Assembly (NCBI GenBank): GCA_964480915.1
Contig: CAYZRS010000026.1
Span: 1-64,000 of the forward strand
Source of the DNA: CAWGCE01 sp964480915
GTDB taxonomy: Bacteria > Planctomycetota > Planctomycetia > Pirellulales > Pirellulaceae
Reading direction: 5' to 3'
DNA length: 64,000 nt
Shown: positions 56,164 through 64,000 of the stretch, piece after piece
How positions within the stretch are numbered: position 1 is the first letter of the stretch
Layout: each line of letters begins with the position of its first letter
The notes under the pieces: model-generated
Told to the model about the DNA's origin: nothing
Database searches by the model: none
What the model saw: only the letters and a program-made list of their open reading frames with translations
Made by a program: the position numbers and the translations under genes

Positions 56164-57258
56164 ATGAACAAACGCCACCACACCGCAGCGCCTGAGTTGG
56201 CAGTTGCCATCGTGTTGATCCTGGGGAGCCTGTTGCTCGCGGGGAATGTACCAGCGGCCGAGAATCCGCCCGAGCTGGGAGAAATCAACTGGCTCCGCCG
56301 GCTCGACGCGGCGAAGGCCGAAAGCCGGGCCAGCGGCAAACCGATCTTGCTTCTCTTCCAAGAAATTCCCGGCTGTCAGACGTGCCAGACGTTCGGTGCT
56401 CAGCCACTTTCGCACCCGTTGCTCGTTGAGGCGATCGAAGACCTGTTTGTGCCACTGGCGATTCACAACAACAAGGCTGGAGAAGACGAGACCATCTTGA
56501 AGCGATTCCAAGAACCGGCCTGGAACAATCCTGTGATTCGCTATCTGGACGCGAATGAGAATGATCTGATTCCACGCAAAGATCGGCAATGGTCGGTCGG
56601 CGACACTGCCTTGCGCATGGTCGCCGCGCTGTCCGCTGCCGGGCGTGAGGTGCCGAATTACTTGCGGCTAGTGGCCGATGAGCACCACGGCCCGACGGAG
56701 ACGGCGGTCGTCGCCATGCACTGCTACTGGGAAGGCGAAGGGCAGTTGGGCGCATTGGCTGCAGTCGAGAAAACATGGTCAGGCTGGTTGGGCGGTAAGG
56801 AGGTCGTGGAAATCACCTACGACCCGTCGAAAGCCGGCTATGAAGAGATCTTGCGAGCCGCGAAGGGCGTGAAATGCGCGGATCACGTGTTCGCCTTGAA
56901 CCCTGACCAGGCGCGCATCGCCAAATCGAGTACCGGTCTTGCGACGACATTGATCTCGGCAGGGGAGAGTGTCCGCACGGCCAAGGATTCGGATCAACAA
57001 TACTATTTGCGGCAGTCACTCCTGCGTCATTTACCGCTGACGACCTTACAGGCGACACGAATCAACGCGGCCTTGCGGCAGAAACAAGATGGGACCACCT
57101 TCCTGAGCCCTCGTCAAAAGCAAATGCTGTCGCAGGTGGCAAAGGTCGCCGATGCTGATTGGCTGGAAGATATGGTCTATCCGACAGCAGCGAACAAGTT
57201 GGCCGATTATTCCAGGCGCCTGGGACAGGCACTAGCAACGCACTCCAAGAAGGATTAA
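56164..57258 (+). CDS. Exported thioredoxin-like protein fused to an MsrA-like domain
   Basis: 364 aa from the ATG at 56164 (ATGs at 56149 and 56155 are in frame). Signal peptide AVAIVLILGSLLLAGNVPAA. Residues about 40-155 are thioredoxin-like: GKPILLLFQEIPGCQTCQTF with C71-x2-C74 in the active-site position, then NPVIRYLDANENDLIP. The next domain contains AMHCYWEGEGQLGALAAVEK, TWSGWLGGKEVVEITYDPSK and YEEILRAAKGVKCADHVFAL, which parallels methionine sulfoxide reductase A (its G-C-F-W-x2-E nucleophile motif, here Cys187 in HCYWEGE, and the V-x-V-x-YDP strand). A periplasmic thiol repair enzyme is the likely role. It precedes the LarA-like gene by 7 nt. Confidence 0.75.
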   Translation: MNKRHHTAAPELAVAIVLILGSLLLAGNVPAAENPPELGEINWLRRLDAAKAESRASGKPILLLFQEIPGCQTCQTFGAQPLSHPLLVEAIEDLFVPLAIHNNKAGEDETILKRFQEPAWNNPVIRYLDANENDLIPRKDRQWSVGDTALRMVAALSAAGREVPNYLRLVADEHHGPTETAVVAMHCYWEGEGQLGALAAVEKTWSGWLGGKEVVEITYDPSKAGYEEILRAAKGVKCADHVFALNPDQARIAKSSTGLATTLISAGESVRTAKDSDQQYYLRQSLLRHLPLTTLQATRINAALRQKQDGTTFLSPRQKQMLSQVAKVADADWLEDMVYPTAANKLADYSRRLGQALATHSKKD

Positions 57259-57265
57259 GGCACGC

Positions 57266-58570
57266 GTGAAGACTGGAAACTACTCCCGCGGTTCGACCTC
57301 GGAAAATATCGACAGGGCCGAATTGCAGTCTGCACTGGACACCATTGTCGGCGGCTGGCTGGCGGACGATCAAGTCGGCCGCATCCTGCTGGTGCCGCCC
57401 GATCACACGCGATTGCATTCACAGGCGGGGGCCATCACCGAATATCTTTGGAAGCGATTCGGTGAGACCGTCCAGGTCGACATCATGCCGGCGCTGGGGA
57501 CGCACAAGGCGATGAACGCCGAAGAATGCCGCCTGATGTTTGGCGCGATTCCGCATGGGGAGCTGATTGAGCATCGCTGGCGAGAGGAATTGGTCCAGCT
57601 GGGCGAGGTTTCGAGCGAGGAGATGTCGCAGCTCTCCGGAGGAAGGTTCTGCGAACCGATGCAGGTCGAGCTGAACCAGCGACTCGTTTCTGGTGATTAC
57701 GACCTCATCATATCGATCGGGCAAGTGGTACCGCACGAAGTGATCGGGTTTGCTAATTACACCAAGAATATTTGCATTGGTGTCGGCGGCTCGGGCATGA
57801 TTCACAAATCGCACTTTCTGGGCGCCGTCTGTGGGATGGAATCGATGATGGGACGGGCCGATACTCCCGTACGGCGGGCGATCGACGGCGCGTTTGAGCG
57901 ATTCGTCAAACCGCACGCGAACGTGAAGTTTCTCTTAACTGTGGTCGAGGAATGCGACGGCGTGCAGACGCTACGCGGCCTGTACGCAGGCCAGGACCGA
58001 CAGTGCTTTGAAGAGGCCGCGGCGCTGTCACAAGCCGTGAATGTCACGTTATTGGATGAGCCGCTGGAGCGGGCTGTGGTTTATCTCGATCCGTCTGAGT
58101 TTGCCAGTACTTGGCTTGGTAACAAAGCCATCTATCGAACGCGGATGGCAATGGCCGATGAGGGCGAGTTAATCGTGCTGGCGCCGGCAGTTCAGATGTT
58201 CGGCGAAGATGCCACGATTGATCAGCTGGTGAGAAAGCATGGCTACTGCGGGACGCCCGCCACATTGGCAGCGGTCAAAAGCGATCCCGAATTGGCGGCC
58301 AACCTGTCGGCCGCCGCGCATCTGATCCACGGCTCCTCCGAAGGCCGGTTCAGCATCACCTATTGTGTGCCAGACGAAATGGGACAAGCGGCAATCGAAG
58401 CGGCCGGATTTCAGTATCGCAGTTTTGCCGATGCTATCACCGAGTTCCCAATCGAGGGGTTGGCGGACGGGTGGCAGAAGACGGCGGCCGGAAAGCCTTT
58501 CTATTTTATCCGAAACCCCGCTTTGGGCTTGTGGGCAACGCGGAGCAGGTTCGATTCGTCCGGCAATTAG
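57266..58570 (+). CDS. LarA-like / DUF2088 (lactate racemase family) protein
   Basis: 434 aa from the GTG at 57266. The N-terminal domain shows ILLVPPDHTRLHSQAGAITE and IMPALGTHKAMNAEECRLMF, the D-x-TR and GTH motifs that bind substrate and the nickel-pincer cofactor in LarA. Then SIGQVVPHEVIGFANYTKNI and GVGGSGMIHKSHFLGAVCGM, with the conserved lysine region. The C-terminal domain includes APAVQMFGEDATIDQLVRKH. LarA racemises lactate; homologues act on other 2-hydroxyacids. No larB/C/E genes for cofactor synthesis are in this window. Its start is 7 nt after the thioredoxin-like gene, so co-transcription is likely. Confidence 0.85.
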   Translation: MKTGNYSRGSTSENIDRAELQSALDTIVGGWLADDQVGRILLVPPDHTRLHSQAGAITEYLWKRFGETVQVDIMPALGTHKAMNAEECRLMFGAIPHGELIEHRWREELVQLGEVSSEEMSQLSGGRFCEPMQVELNQRLVSGDYDLIISIGQVVPHEVIGFANYTKNICIGVGGSGMIHKSHFLGAVCGMESMMGRADTPVRRAIDGAFERFVKPHANVKFLLTVVEECDGVQTLRGLYAGQDRQCFEEAAALSQAVNVTLLDEPLERAVVYLDPSEFASTWLGNKAIYRTRMAMADEGELIVLAPAVQMFGEDATIDQLVRKHGYCGTPATLAAVKSDPELAANLSAAAHLIHGSSEGRFSITYCVPDEMGQAAIEAAGFQYRSFADAITEFPIEGLADGWQKTAAGKPFYFIRNPALGLWATRSRFDSSGN

Positions 58571-58718
58571 CGACTCGATCCGAAACTGACCGGTTCCTCA
58601 TATCGGGAATGGGCAGAAATCTATAGACTTGAGGGGGTGATGTGCTCTGCCGCATGACATTCTCTAAGGTCGCGCAAATGTGGCAAGCATTTGAGCATCA
58701 GGAAGTTGCAAACAGGAA

Positions 58719-59504
58719 ATGTGGATTTGGGTGGTGGGCGTCGTCGGCGTCGTTCTGTTTTTCTATTTTCGCGGCCAGACGATTTCAGAATACGACGCAG
58801 AGATTCTCGAAGAGCAGGTCCCCGGTTTTGGGCCGAAGATCGATTTGCTCACCGCCGCCCGCGGATACCTCAGCTTTCCGATCTCGTGGTGCCTGCTGCT
58901 GGGAACGATTGCCGCCTGGGCCTGGCGTGTGCAGCTTGGCAATTTCAGCCAATGGGACATTATCACGGTGGCGCTGATTCTGGGTGCGTGGCCATTTCAA
59001 GAATGGGCGATTCACGCCTGGCTGCTCCATCTAAAACCGATGAAAATTGCCGGCCGCGAATTTGAGCCACTCGTTGTACGGACGCACCGCATCCATCACC
59101 AAAACCCCTGGGTGCCAAAGCTGGGCCTCACGACGCCCCACATGATCGTTGCTTACCTGGTGGGGCTGCCGTTGATGTCGAGCCTGTTCATGTCGATCGA
59201 ATTAGCGGCCACGACGACGGCCGTCACGATCGCCATGATCCTGAATTACGAATGGGTGCACTACCTTATCCATACGTCGTACCAACCGAAAACCGAGCTG
59301 TACCGACGCATGTGGCGAAATCACCGCTTGCACCACTTTAAGAATGAAGAGCTTTGGTTTGGTGTGACGATGACCGCGGGTGACACCATCCTGGGCACGA
59401 GCCCCAGTCGAGAAGACGCGCCCCATTCAACGACTTGCCTGACGCTCGGCGTCGAGCAGGAACGATCTCAGTGGACCGATTGTAACGAAGCTGCCAAGCC
59501 GTGA
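58719..59504 (+). CDS. Fatty acid hydroxylase/sterol desaturase superfamily membrane protein
   Basis: 261 aa, start ATG 58719 with AGG just upstream. TMs: MWIWVVGVVGVVLFFYF, WCLLLGTIAAWAWRV, DIITVALILGAWPFQEWAIH, MIVAYLVGLPLMSSLFM and TAVTIAMILNYEWVHYLIH. Histidine boxes that hold a di-iron centre: EWAIHAWLLH, RTHRIHHQNP, WVHYLIHTSY and NHRLHHFKNEE. The pattern H-x4-H, H-x2-HH, H-x3-H and H-x2-HH is that of the superfamily. Members hydroxylate or desaturate lipids such as sphingoid bases, sterols or carotenoids; substrate unknown. It is followed by an isomerase gene one nt later (TGAGATG). Confidence 0.88.
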   Translation: MWIWVVGVVGVVLFFYFRGQTISEYDAEILEEQVPGFGPKIDLLTAARGYLSFPISWCLLLGTIAAWAWRVQLGNFSQWDIITVALILGAWPFQEWAIHAWLLHLKPMKIAGREFEPLVVRTHRIHHQNPWVPKLGLTTPHMIVAYLVGLPLMSSLFMSIELAATTTAVTIAMILNYEWVHYLIHTSYQPKTELYRRMWRNHRLHHFKNEELWFGVTMTAGDTILGTSPSREDAPHSTTCLTLGVEQERSQWTDCNEAAKP

Positions 59505-59505
59505 G

Positions 59506-60339
59506 ATGAAATTCGCCATTTGCAACGAGATGTTTGGCAGCCGTCCGTTTTCACAGGTTTGCCAATGGGTCAGTGACATCGGCTATACGGGAATCGAAAT
59601 CGCCCCGTTCACGCTGATGCCACGCGGCGATGAGCCGTGCGATGTGAGGAACGTACCAGAAGAGCGGCTGGTCAAGTGGCGAACCGAGGCACGGTCGGCC
59701 GGCCTCGAAATCGTTGGGCTGCATTGGCTGCTCGCGAAGACGGCAGGCCTCTATCTCACTTCTCCGGAGGATACCGTCCGTCAATTGACGGCCGAATACT
59801 TGGTATCGCTGGCCGAGTGCTGTGCGGCGTTGGGTGGCAGCGTCATGGTGCTGGGTTCGCCGCAGCACAGGAATCTGCTGCCGGGCGTTTCGCATCAACA
59901 GGCCGAAGTGTTTGCGGCCGAAGTCTTGAGCACAGTGATGGCCGCGTGCGAGCCGCTGGGGGTCGTGATTGCCATCGAGCCGCTGGGACCTGCCGAAGGC
60001 GACTTTCTGATGACAGCCGCTGCCGCGGCGCGGCTGGTGCAACGGGTCGATTCTGCGAGCTGTCGGCTGCACCTTGATGTGAAAGCGATGGCGTCCGAGA
60101 CGCACGATATTGCTGCGCTCGTTCGCCAGTATGCCCCGCTGACAGCTCATTTTCACGCGAACGATCCCAACCTGCTGGGGCCCGGCATGGGCGCTATTCA
60201 GTTCGCACCGATCCTCGCAGCGCTGCAAGACTCGTCGTATGACGGTTGGGTCTCGGTCGAACCGTTTCGCTACGAACCGTCCGCCGAATCGGTCGCTCGG
60301 ACGAGTTGGCAAAATTTGCAAGCCGCGTTGCAACGTTGA
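59506..60339 (+). CDS. Sugar phosphate isomerase/epimerase-like TIM-barrel protein
   Basis: 277 aa. AP-endonuclease-2-like TIM barrel: MKFAICNEMFGSRPFSQVCQ, GYTGIEIAPFTLMP (first metal-side Glu), LEIVGLHWLLAKTAGLYLTS, GVVIAIEPLGPAEGDFLMTA (catalytic Glu), CRLHLDVKAMAS (Asp), TAHFHANDPNLLGPGMGAIQ (His) and YDGWVSVEPFRYEP (second catalytic Glu). These are the metal-binding residues of D-psicose/tagatose 3-epimerases and related keto-sugar isomerases. The start codon is one nt after the preceding stop, so translation is coupled. Substrate not deducible. Confidence 0.88.
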   Translation: MKFAICNEMFGSRPFSQVCQWVSDIGYTGIEIAPFTLMPRGDEPCDVRNVPEERLVKWRTEARSAGLEIVGLHWLLAKTAGLYLTSPEDTVRQLTAEYLVSLAECCAALGGSVMVLGSPQHRNLLPGVSHQQAEVFAAEVLSTVMAACEPLGVVIAIEPLGPAEGDFLMTAAAAARLVQRVDSASCRLHLDVKAMASETHDIAALVRQYAPLTAHFHANDPNLLGPGMGAIQFAPILAALQDSSYDGWVSVEPFRYEPSAESVARTSWQNLQAALQR

Positions 60340-60419
60340 GGCCTGTGAAGCAGGTCTGGCAATGCCGGCCGTACTGCAACGAGTTGCCCTGAAGCAGACC
60401 TTGCGACCATAATCACCCC

Positions 60420-62219
60420 ATGCCCGACACAGCTCGCCAAGCGAAGGCATCGATAGGTTACTACACCGGCCTGTTCGCTGCATGCTTGTTGTTCGCCTAC
60501 CTCCAGCGCGTAACGGAAGCGTTTCGCTGGCGCGGGTGGCAAGGGGTGTCGCAAAGCCGCGAGGCGGAGCAGGTTGTCTTCGCGTCGGGACTGCTGCTGC
60601 TGGCATTCATCCTTTGCAGCGCTAACTCCATTTATCTGAAGCGTCGAGCGACACCTCTGCTAAATCTGTTGATTAGCTGCACGATCGGAGCAACACTCCT
60701 CACGCTGGCAGGGCCCCATCTTTATGCTGTTGGCGTGGTGCTGGGCGCGGTCTGTTGGTGCTTGGCAACTTGGTCACAGGTGGGCCGAGTAGAGCTGCTG
60801 TTAGCCACGAGCTTGTTTGCGCTGGGTGGTTTGTTCGGCTGGTTGGCCTACTGGGGATTCGTGCTTGGGGGGCAGGGCCTTGCGGAGGCCGAAGGGTTGA
60901 TCGTCATCACCCTCCTAGCCGTCGGTGCGTGGCTGGTTCGCCGCGTCAATCAGCAAGTTCGCGGTACGGAGTCGTCGACGGGCAGGAAAGGCGTGGCCAA
61001 TGTCCTGGGCTTTGTGGCGTATCTTGCCTGTGCGATCGCTGGCTTGACCCTGACATTCTTGACCGATTCTGCATTTCTGATGAGGCAAAGTGATCGCGTG
61101 CTGGTGCGCCGCGGCGAAGGCCTGCTGATGGAGATTGTGCTCAATCAGGAAAGTCGTGATGAGGACATCGACTTTGTGCGTCGAGTGCCGCTGCTCGTCG
61201 GGCTCTCGCTATTGCGGGGCTGCCAAGTCACGGACGAGGGTTTCCAGCGGATTCCGCTGCGAAGACTGCGCCGGTTTCACTGTGGTCCGCAATGCCACTT
61301 GTCTGATGCCTCGATTCGGCGTCTCCCGTTCCAGCAGCTGGAATCGATCGAGCTGCACGGAGAGCAATTCACCAATGCGGCACTCGGCGACGATCCGATC
61401 GTCTTCAAGAGGGCGAACGTTTTGGTGCTGCGCCATACCTCACTCGATTCAGACGGGTTTCGCCAGATCGCATCGGCGCCGCGATTGAGATGGCTCGACG
61501 CGGCTCACAGCGATTTAGACGATCGCATCCTGGCACAGGTCGCCGATTGGAGTGTGACCTTCCTGGATCTAAGTCACACCCGAGTCACCGGCAGTGGTTT
61601 GCAGTGCCTGGAAGACGGCGTGGTTTGGCTCGACCTGTCGTATACGCCGTTGATGATGGAGCGGCTAGCCGACCTATCGCCCCCTGGTGCCGAACAGGAC
61701 TGGCCGTGGGTGCCAACGCTTCATCGGCTGAAGCTGCGAGGGCACGCCTTGAAGCCGGAGACCCTCACGCAGCTGGCGAGGATATTGTCGCTGACCGAGT
61801 TAGACATCGCCGATAGTTCGCTGCCGCCGGGCGCGGCAGCTCAATGGAGCGCGCTGCGACTGAGAAGCCTGACGCTCGATGCCGACGAGTTGTCGGTTTC
61901 CGCAGTCGCCCAGCTATTCCTGAATCTTCCGACGTTAAGGGAGCTGACGCTTTCTTTTGATGCAGCCGCGACTACCTTCGCCGAAGTCGAGACTCGGCTT
62001 CTCGCTCAGGAGGCGGCATGCCCGCAGCTTGGGGTGCGGTGTGAAATTCGTGGCCTGAACCTGACCCCGCAGTCGTGGTCCCAGTACACTTCCATCGGTG
62101 ATCGGTTTGAGTGTGCGAGGTATTTGCGTGATGTCACCCTGCCAGATGGCAGTGTGCTTGAAAGAGCGACCGTTCATGAGCTTTTGCGTTCCGGCGCCGT
62201 AAGGGACCTGAACGATTAG
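60420..62219 (+). CDS. Polytopic membrane protein with leucine-rich repeats
   Basis: 599 aa. The N-terminal 220 residues have about six TMs (YYTGLFAACLLFAYLQ; VVFASGLLLLAFILC; LLNLLISCTIGATLLTLAG; LYAVGVVLGAVCWCLAT; LLLATSLFALGGLFGWLAY; LGFVAYLACAIAGLTLTFLT). From about 240 the protein has irregular leucine-rich repeats of the planctomycete type: LLVGLSLLRGCQVTDEGFQR, RANVLVLRHTSLDSDGFRQI, VTFLDLSHTRVTGSGLQCL, LSLTELDIADSSLPPGAAA and LRSLTLDADELSVSAVAQL. The repeats probably face the periplasm or cytoplasm and bind a partner. No enzymatic motif. A 7-bp inverted repeat lies in the 80-bp gap upstream. Confidence 0.8.
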   Translation: MPDTARQAKASIGYYTGLFAACLLFAYLQRVTEAFRWRGWQGVSQSREAEQVVFASGLLLLAFILCSANSIYLKRRATPLLNLLISCTIGATLLTLAGPHLYAVGVVLGAVCWCLATWSQVGRVELLLATSLFALGGLFGWLAYWGFVLGGQGLAEAEGLIVITLLAVGAWLVRRVNQQVRGTESSTGRKGVANVLGFVAYLACAIAGLTLTFLTDSAFLMRQSDRVLVRRGEGLLMEIVLNQESRDEDIDFVRRVPLLVGLSLLRGCQVTDEGFQRIPLRRLRRFHCGPQCHLSDASIRRLPFQQLESIELHGEQFTNAALGDDPIVFKRANVLVLRHTSLDSDGFRQIASAPRLRWLDAAHSDLDDRILAQVADWSVTFLDLSHTRVTGSGLQCLEDGVVWLDLSYTPLMMERLADLSPPGAEQDWPWVPTLHRLKLRGHALKPETLTQLARILSLTELDIADSSLPPGAAAQWSALRLRSLTLDADELSVSAVAQLFLNLPTLRELTLSFDAAATTFAEVETRLLAQEAACPQLGVRCEIRGLNLTPQSWSQYTSIGDRFECARYLRDVTLPDGSVLERATVHELLRSGAVRDLND

Positions 62220-62324
62220 CGCGACGGTTCGCTGATTCTCCCTGTCGTGAGCCCAGTTTCTGAGCGAACTTCGCGTATACTGAGGAGTCTTCCCGCCACG
62301 CTCTTCTGAAGTGGAAACTGCCAG

Positions 62325-63836
62325 ATGCTTCGTTTGCTCATGATTGTCGTCCTCGCCTTCGGTTTCAACCATGCGGCTAGGTGTCATGCCCAGTGGTCGG
62401 TCGCTTGGCAGAACGCGATGGAGCTAGATCGAGGCGGCTTCGACATCGATGAACTGAGCGGCGTGACACTGGTCAATTCGTCCGCGACAGGGCAGGGGAC
62501 GTTCATGACGGTGTCCGATGAGAATGGCAACGTTGGTTGGTTCGATGCGACGTTTGATGCGAATGGTGTCAGCTCGACCGAATTGACGAGCCTCTGGGAA
62601 CTGGACGACGATTCGCTCGACACCGAAGGTATCGCCTTTCACCCGAGTCAGCCTGACCGCGTTTTGGTTTCATACGAGCGCGACACCGATGCCAACCCGG
62701 TGATCCCTGGCATCCGGCAGTATGACCTGCAGGGCAATCGCCTGCAGACGCTACCGCTGCCTGCCGTCTGGACGACGAATGGGAATACTCGGACCAACCG
62801 TGGCTTTGAATCGTTGACTCGCACGATTGCCGGTGGCTTCGTATGGACGGGAAACGAGGAAGCGCTGACGATTGATGGGGCTCAGGCGACGGGCACCATG
62901 GGTACAACCGTGCGCTTGCAGCAACTCGCCTTTGCCAACAATATGGCGACGCCAGCGGCTCAATTTGCCTACGAAGTCGATCCGGTCCACGGGCCACAAC
63001 CCGACCGGAGCGGCCTGGTCGATTTGGTGGCGCTGCCCGATGGCAGCCTGTTGGCGCTCGAGCGGTCAGCAGCAGTAACCAATCCCATCATCCAAAACCG
63101 GATCTACCAGATCGACTTTGCCGGCGCGACAGACACCGGCGGGACGCTCTTCAATAACGGCCTGGTCGGCGCCAGTTATGTGCCGGTGAAGAAAACGCTG
63201 CTCTGGGCTGGTGCGGCTGACGGAGGATTCGGTGCCAATCTTGAGGGCCTGGCTTTGGGCCCCCGAACCGCCAATGGCAACTGGACGCTCGTCGGTGTGA
63301 CCGACAATGGTGGGGGCTCGAATGGTAACCTTGTTGTCTCGTTCGAGTTGTCTCCCCCGCAGCGGTATGGTGATTTCAATCAGGACGCGGTCTTTGATTG
63401 CCACGACATCGATGCGCTCGTCACGGCGATCGTTTCAGGTTCAGATCCACCATCATTCGATCTGAACGGTGATGGGTTGGTTGATGGCCTCGATCAATCG
63501 GTTTGGCTGGCCGCCGCAGCGCTGGCCAATGATTTGAGTGGGCCCATTCTGCCGGGCGATGCTAATCTTGATGGGGCGGTCGATGGTGCCGACTTCGTCA
63601 TCTGGAATGCGAACAAGTTCAGCAGCCAGTCGCGATGGTGCGCGGGCGAGTTTGACCTTAACGGTACGGTCGACGGGCAGGACTTTATCCTCTGGAATAG
63701 CAACAAATTCGCAACGAACGGGGCTTTGGCGGTGCCGGAACCGAGTGGCGGTTCGACCGGACTTGTATTCATGATTTGGATCTTCGGCCGCCACCACCGG
63801 AAGCGGCCGGCCGCAATGTCGATCATCGATCGGTAG
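62325..63836 (+). CDS. Secreted phytase-esterase-like protein with dockerin loops and PEP-CTERM
   Basis: 503 aa; signal peptide MLRLLMIVVLAFGFNHAARC. Residues about 25-345 resemble the esterase-like activity of phytase domain (PF13449 type): DIDELSGVTLVNSSATGQGT, DTEGIAFHPSQPDRVLVSYE, NRGFESLTRTIAGGFVWTGN, GLVDLVALPDGSLLALERS and GANLEGLALGPRTANGNWTL. The C-terminal part has two pairs of calcium loops: DFNQDAVFDCHDIDALV with DLNGDGLVDGLDQSVWL, and GDANLDGAVDGADFVIWN with GEFDLNGTVDGQDFILWN. VPEPSGGSTGLVFMIWIFGR with a basic end is the PEP-CTERM. The C-terminal cassette is the same as in the gene at 43871-44923. Likely envelope-sorted hydrolase. Confidence 0.88.
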   Translation: MLRLLMIVVLAFGFNHAARCHAQWSVAWQNAMELDRGGFDIDELSGVTLVNSSATGQGTFMTVSDENGNVGWFDATFDANGVSSTELTSLWELDDDSLDTEGIAFHPSQPDRVLVSYERDTDANPVIPGIRQYDLQGNRLQTLPLPAVWTTNGNTRTNRGFESLTRTIAGGFVWTGNEEALTIDGAQATGTMGTTVRLQQLAFANNMATPAAQFAYEVDPVHGPQPDRSGLVDLVALPDGSLLALERSAAVTNPIIQNRIYQIDFAGATDTGGTLFNNGLVGASYVPVKKTLLWAGAADGGFGANLEGLALGPRTANGNWTLVGVTDNGGGSNGNLVVSFELSPPQRYGDFNQDAVFDCHDIDALVTAIVSGSDPPSFDLNGDGLVDGLDQSVWLAAAALANDLSGPILPGDANLDGAVDGADFVIWNANKFSSQSRWCAGEFDLNGTVDGQDFILWNSNKFATNGALAVPEPSGGSTGLVFMIWIFGRHHRKRPAAMSIIDR

Positions 63837-63899
63837 AACTAGCGCCGGCAGTGAATCGCCGTAGGAGCCGCAGACGTTCCAGCCCGATTCGGTGTATGA

Positions 63900-63918
63900 T
63901 CCTAGCTGGCTGCTAGGA
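63900..63918 (+). other. Short hairpin upstream of lepA
   Basis: TCCTAGC (63900-63906), loop TGGCT, GCTAGGA (63912-63918): perfect 7-bp stem between the PEP-CTERM gene and lepA. A TATGAT at 63895-63900 could be a -10 element for lepA. No T-run, so not a typical terminator. Confidence 0.4.
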
Positions 63919-63954
63919 ACACAGCCGTATCAGCGAGCGGACAGAGAAGAGTAA

Positions 63955-64000
63955 ATGAAAAACATTCGGAACTTTTGCATTATCGCTCATATCGACCACG
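63955..64000 (+). CDS. lepA: Elongation factor 4 (LepA), 5' end only
   Basis: The first 15 residues MKNIRNFCIIAHIDH are the N-terminus of LepA immediately before the G1 loop (normally G-K-S-T-L-A). LepA is the back-translocating ribosomal GTPase. AGAGAAG upstream of the ATG serves as Shine-Dalgarno. The gene continues beyond the right edge. Confidence 0.93.
   Translation, partial: MKNIRNFCIIAHIDH

Noticed and set aside
60352..60401. AGGTCTG/CAGACCT inverted repeat after the isomerase gene
   Set aside because: Only 7 bp with a 36-nt loop and no T-run; too weak to call as a terminator.

Overview
The window looks like a chromosomal segment of a planctomycete, most likely of the Pirellulales. 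Supporting signs are PEP-CTERM sorting tails, dockerin-like calcium-loop cassettes, LExR-type N-termini on exported proteins, ECF sigma factors beside protein kinases, DUF1080 and Gfo/Idh/MocA proteins, and a giant DUF4347/DUF11 surface protein. Shine-Dalgarno signals are weak, as is usual in this group. I see no rRNA, tRNA, CRISPR array, insertion sequence or prophage. About 33 genes are supported; the first is cut by the left edge and the last (lepA) by the right edge.

Layout. 1-5162 (minus): an ECF sigma factor, a small one-TM protein (probable anti-sigma), three different GspF-type platform proteins in tandem and two pseudopilins, apparently one type II secretion/pilus-like operon. 5455-9094 (plus): an SGNH acyltransferase-like protein, an AlgI-like MBOAT and a FemAB/GNAT-like transferase, a likely polysaccharide-modification cassette. 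9136-11558: a BlaI repressor and M56 metallopeptidase pair, divergent from a DUF4397 PEP-CTERM protein, with three BlaI-type operators between them. 11641-15678 (minus): a Tat-exported Gfo/Idh/MocA oxidoreductase and a U32 (RlhA-like) protein. 15871-18561 (plus): a Stf0 sulfotransferase-GT25 fusion, a small SAM methyltransferase and a ClbS/DfsB-like protein. 18592-21158 (minus): a GDSL hydrolase and cmoB/cmoA for wobble-uridine modification. 21335-26944: a YkgJ-type cysteine-cluster protein, a 61-aa cysteine protein, ATP-dependent PEP carboxykinase and a hybrid TPR/histidine kinase.

27316-43905 is the centrepiece: one ORF of 5529 codons. It has an LExR-type N-terminus, a DUF4347 domain, an uncharacterised beta-rich region, a divergent DUF11 domain, 34 tandem DUF11 repeats, an SdrD-B-like domain and a C-terminal tail. 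Repeat starts fall on an almost exact lattice of 132 codons with some 130-codon units, and the distal part has a four-unit higher-order period.

43871-64000: a dockerin/PEP-CTERM protein whose 3' end overlaps the giant gene; a seven-blade Reg_prop propeller; an LExR beta-solenoid protein; a methanethiol S-methyltransferase (MddA); an ECF sigma, Ser/Thr kinase-TPR and beta-propeller cassette; a DUF1080 protein with an I78-inhibitor-like tail; a thioredoxin-MsrA-like fusion; a LarA/DUF2088 protein; a fatty-acid-hydroxylase-family protein; a sugar-phosphate isomerase/epimerase-like protein; a membrane-LRR protein; a phytase-esterase-like dockerin/PEP-CTERM protein; and the start of lepA.

Taken together the segment is rich in cell-surface and secretion functions: export machinery, surface polysaccharide acylation and sulfation, a giant adhesin-like protein and sorted exoproteins. 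Signalling genes and a few housekeeping genes are interspersed.
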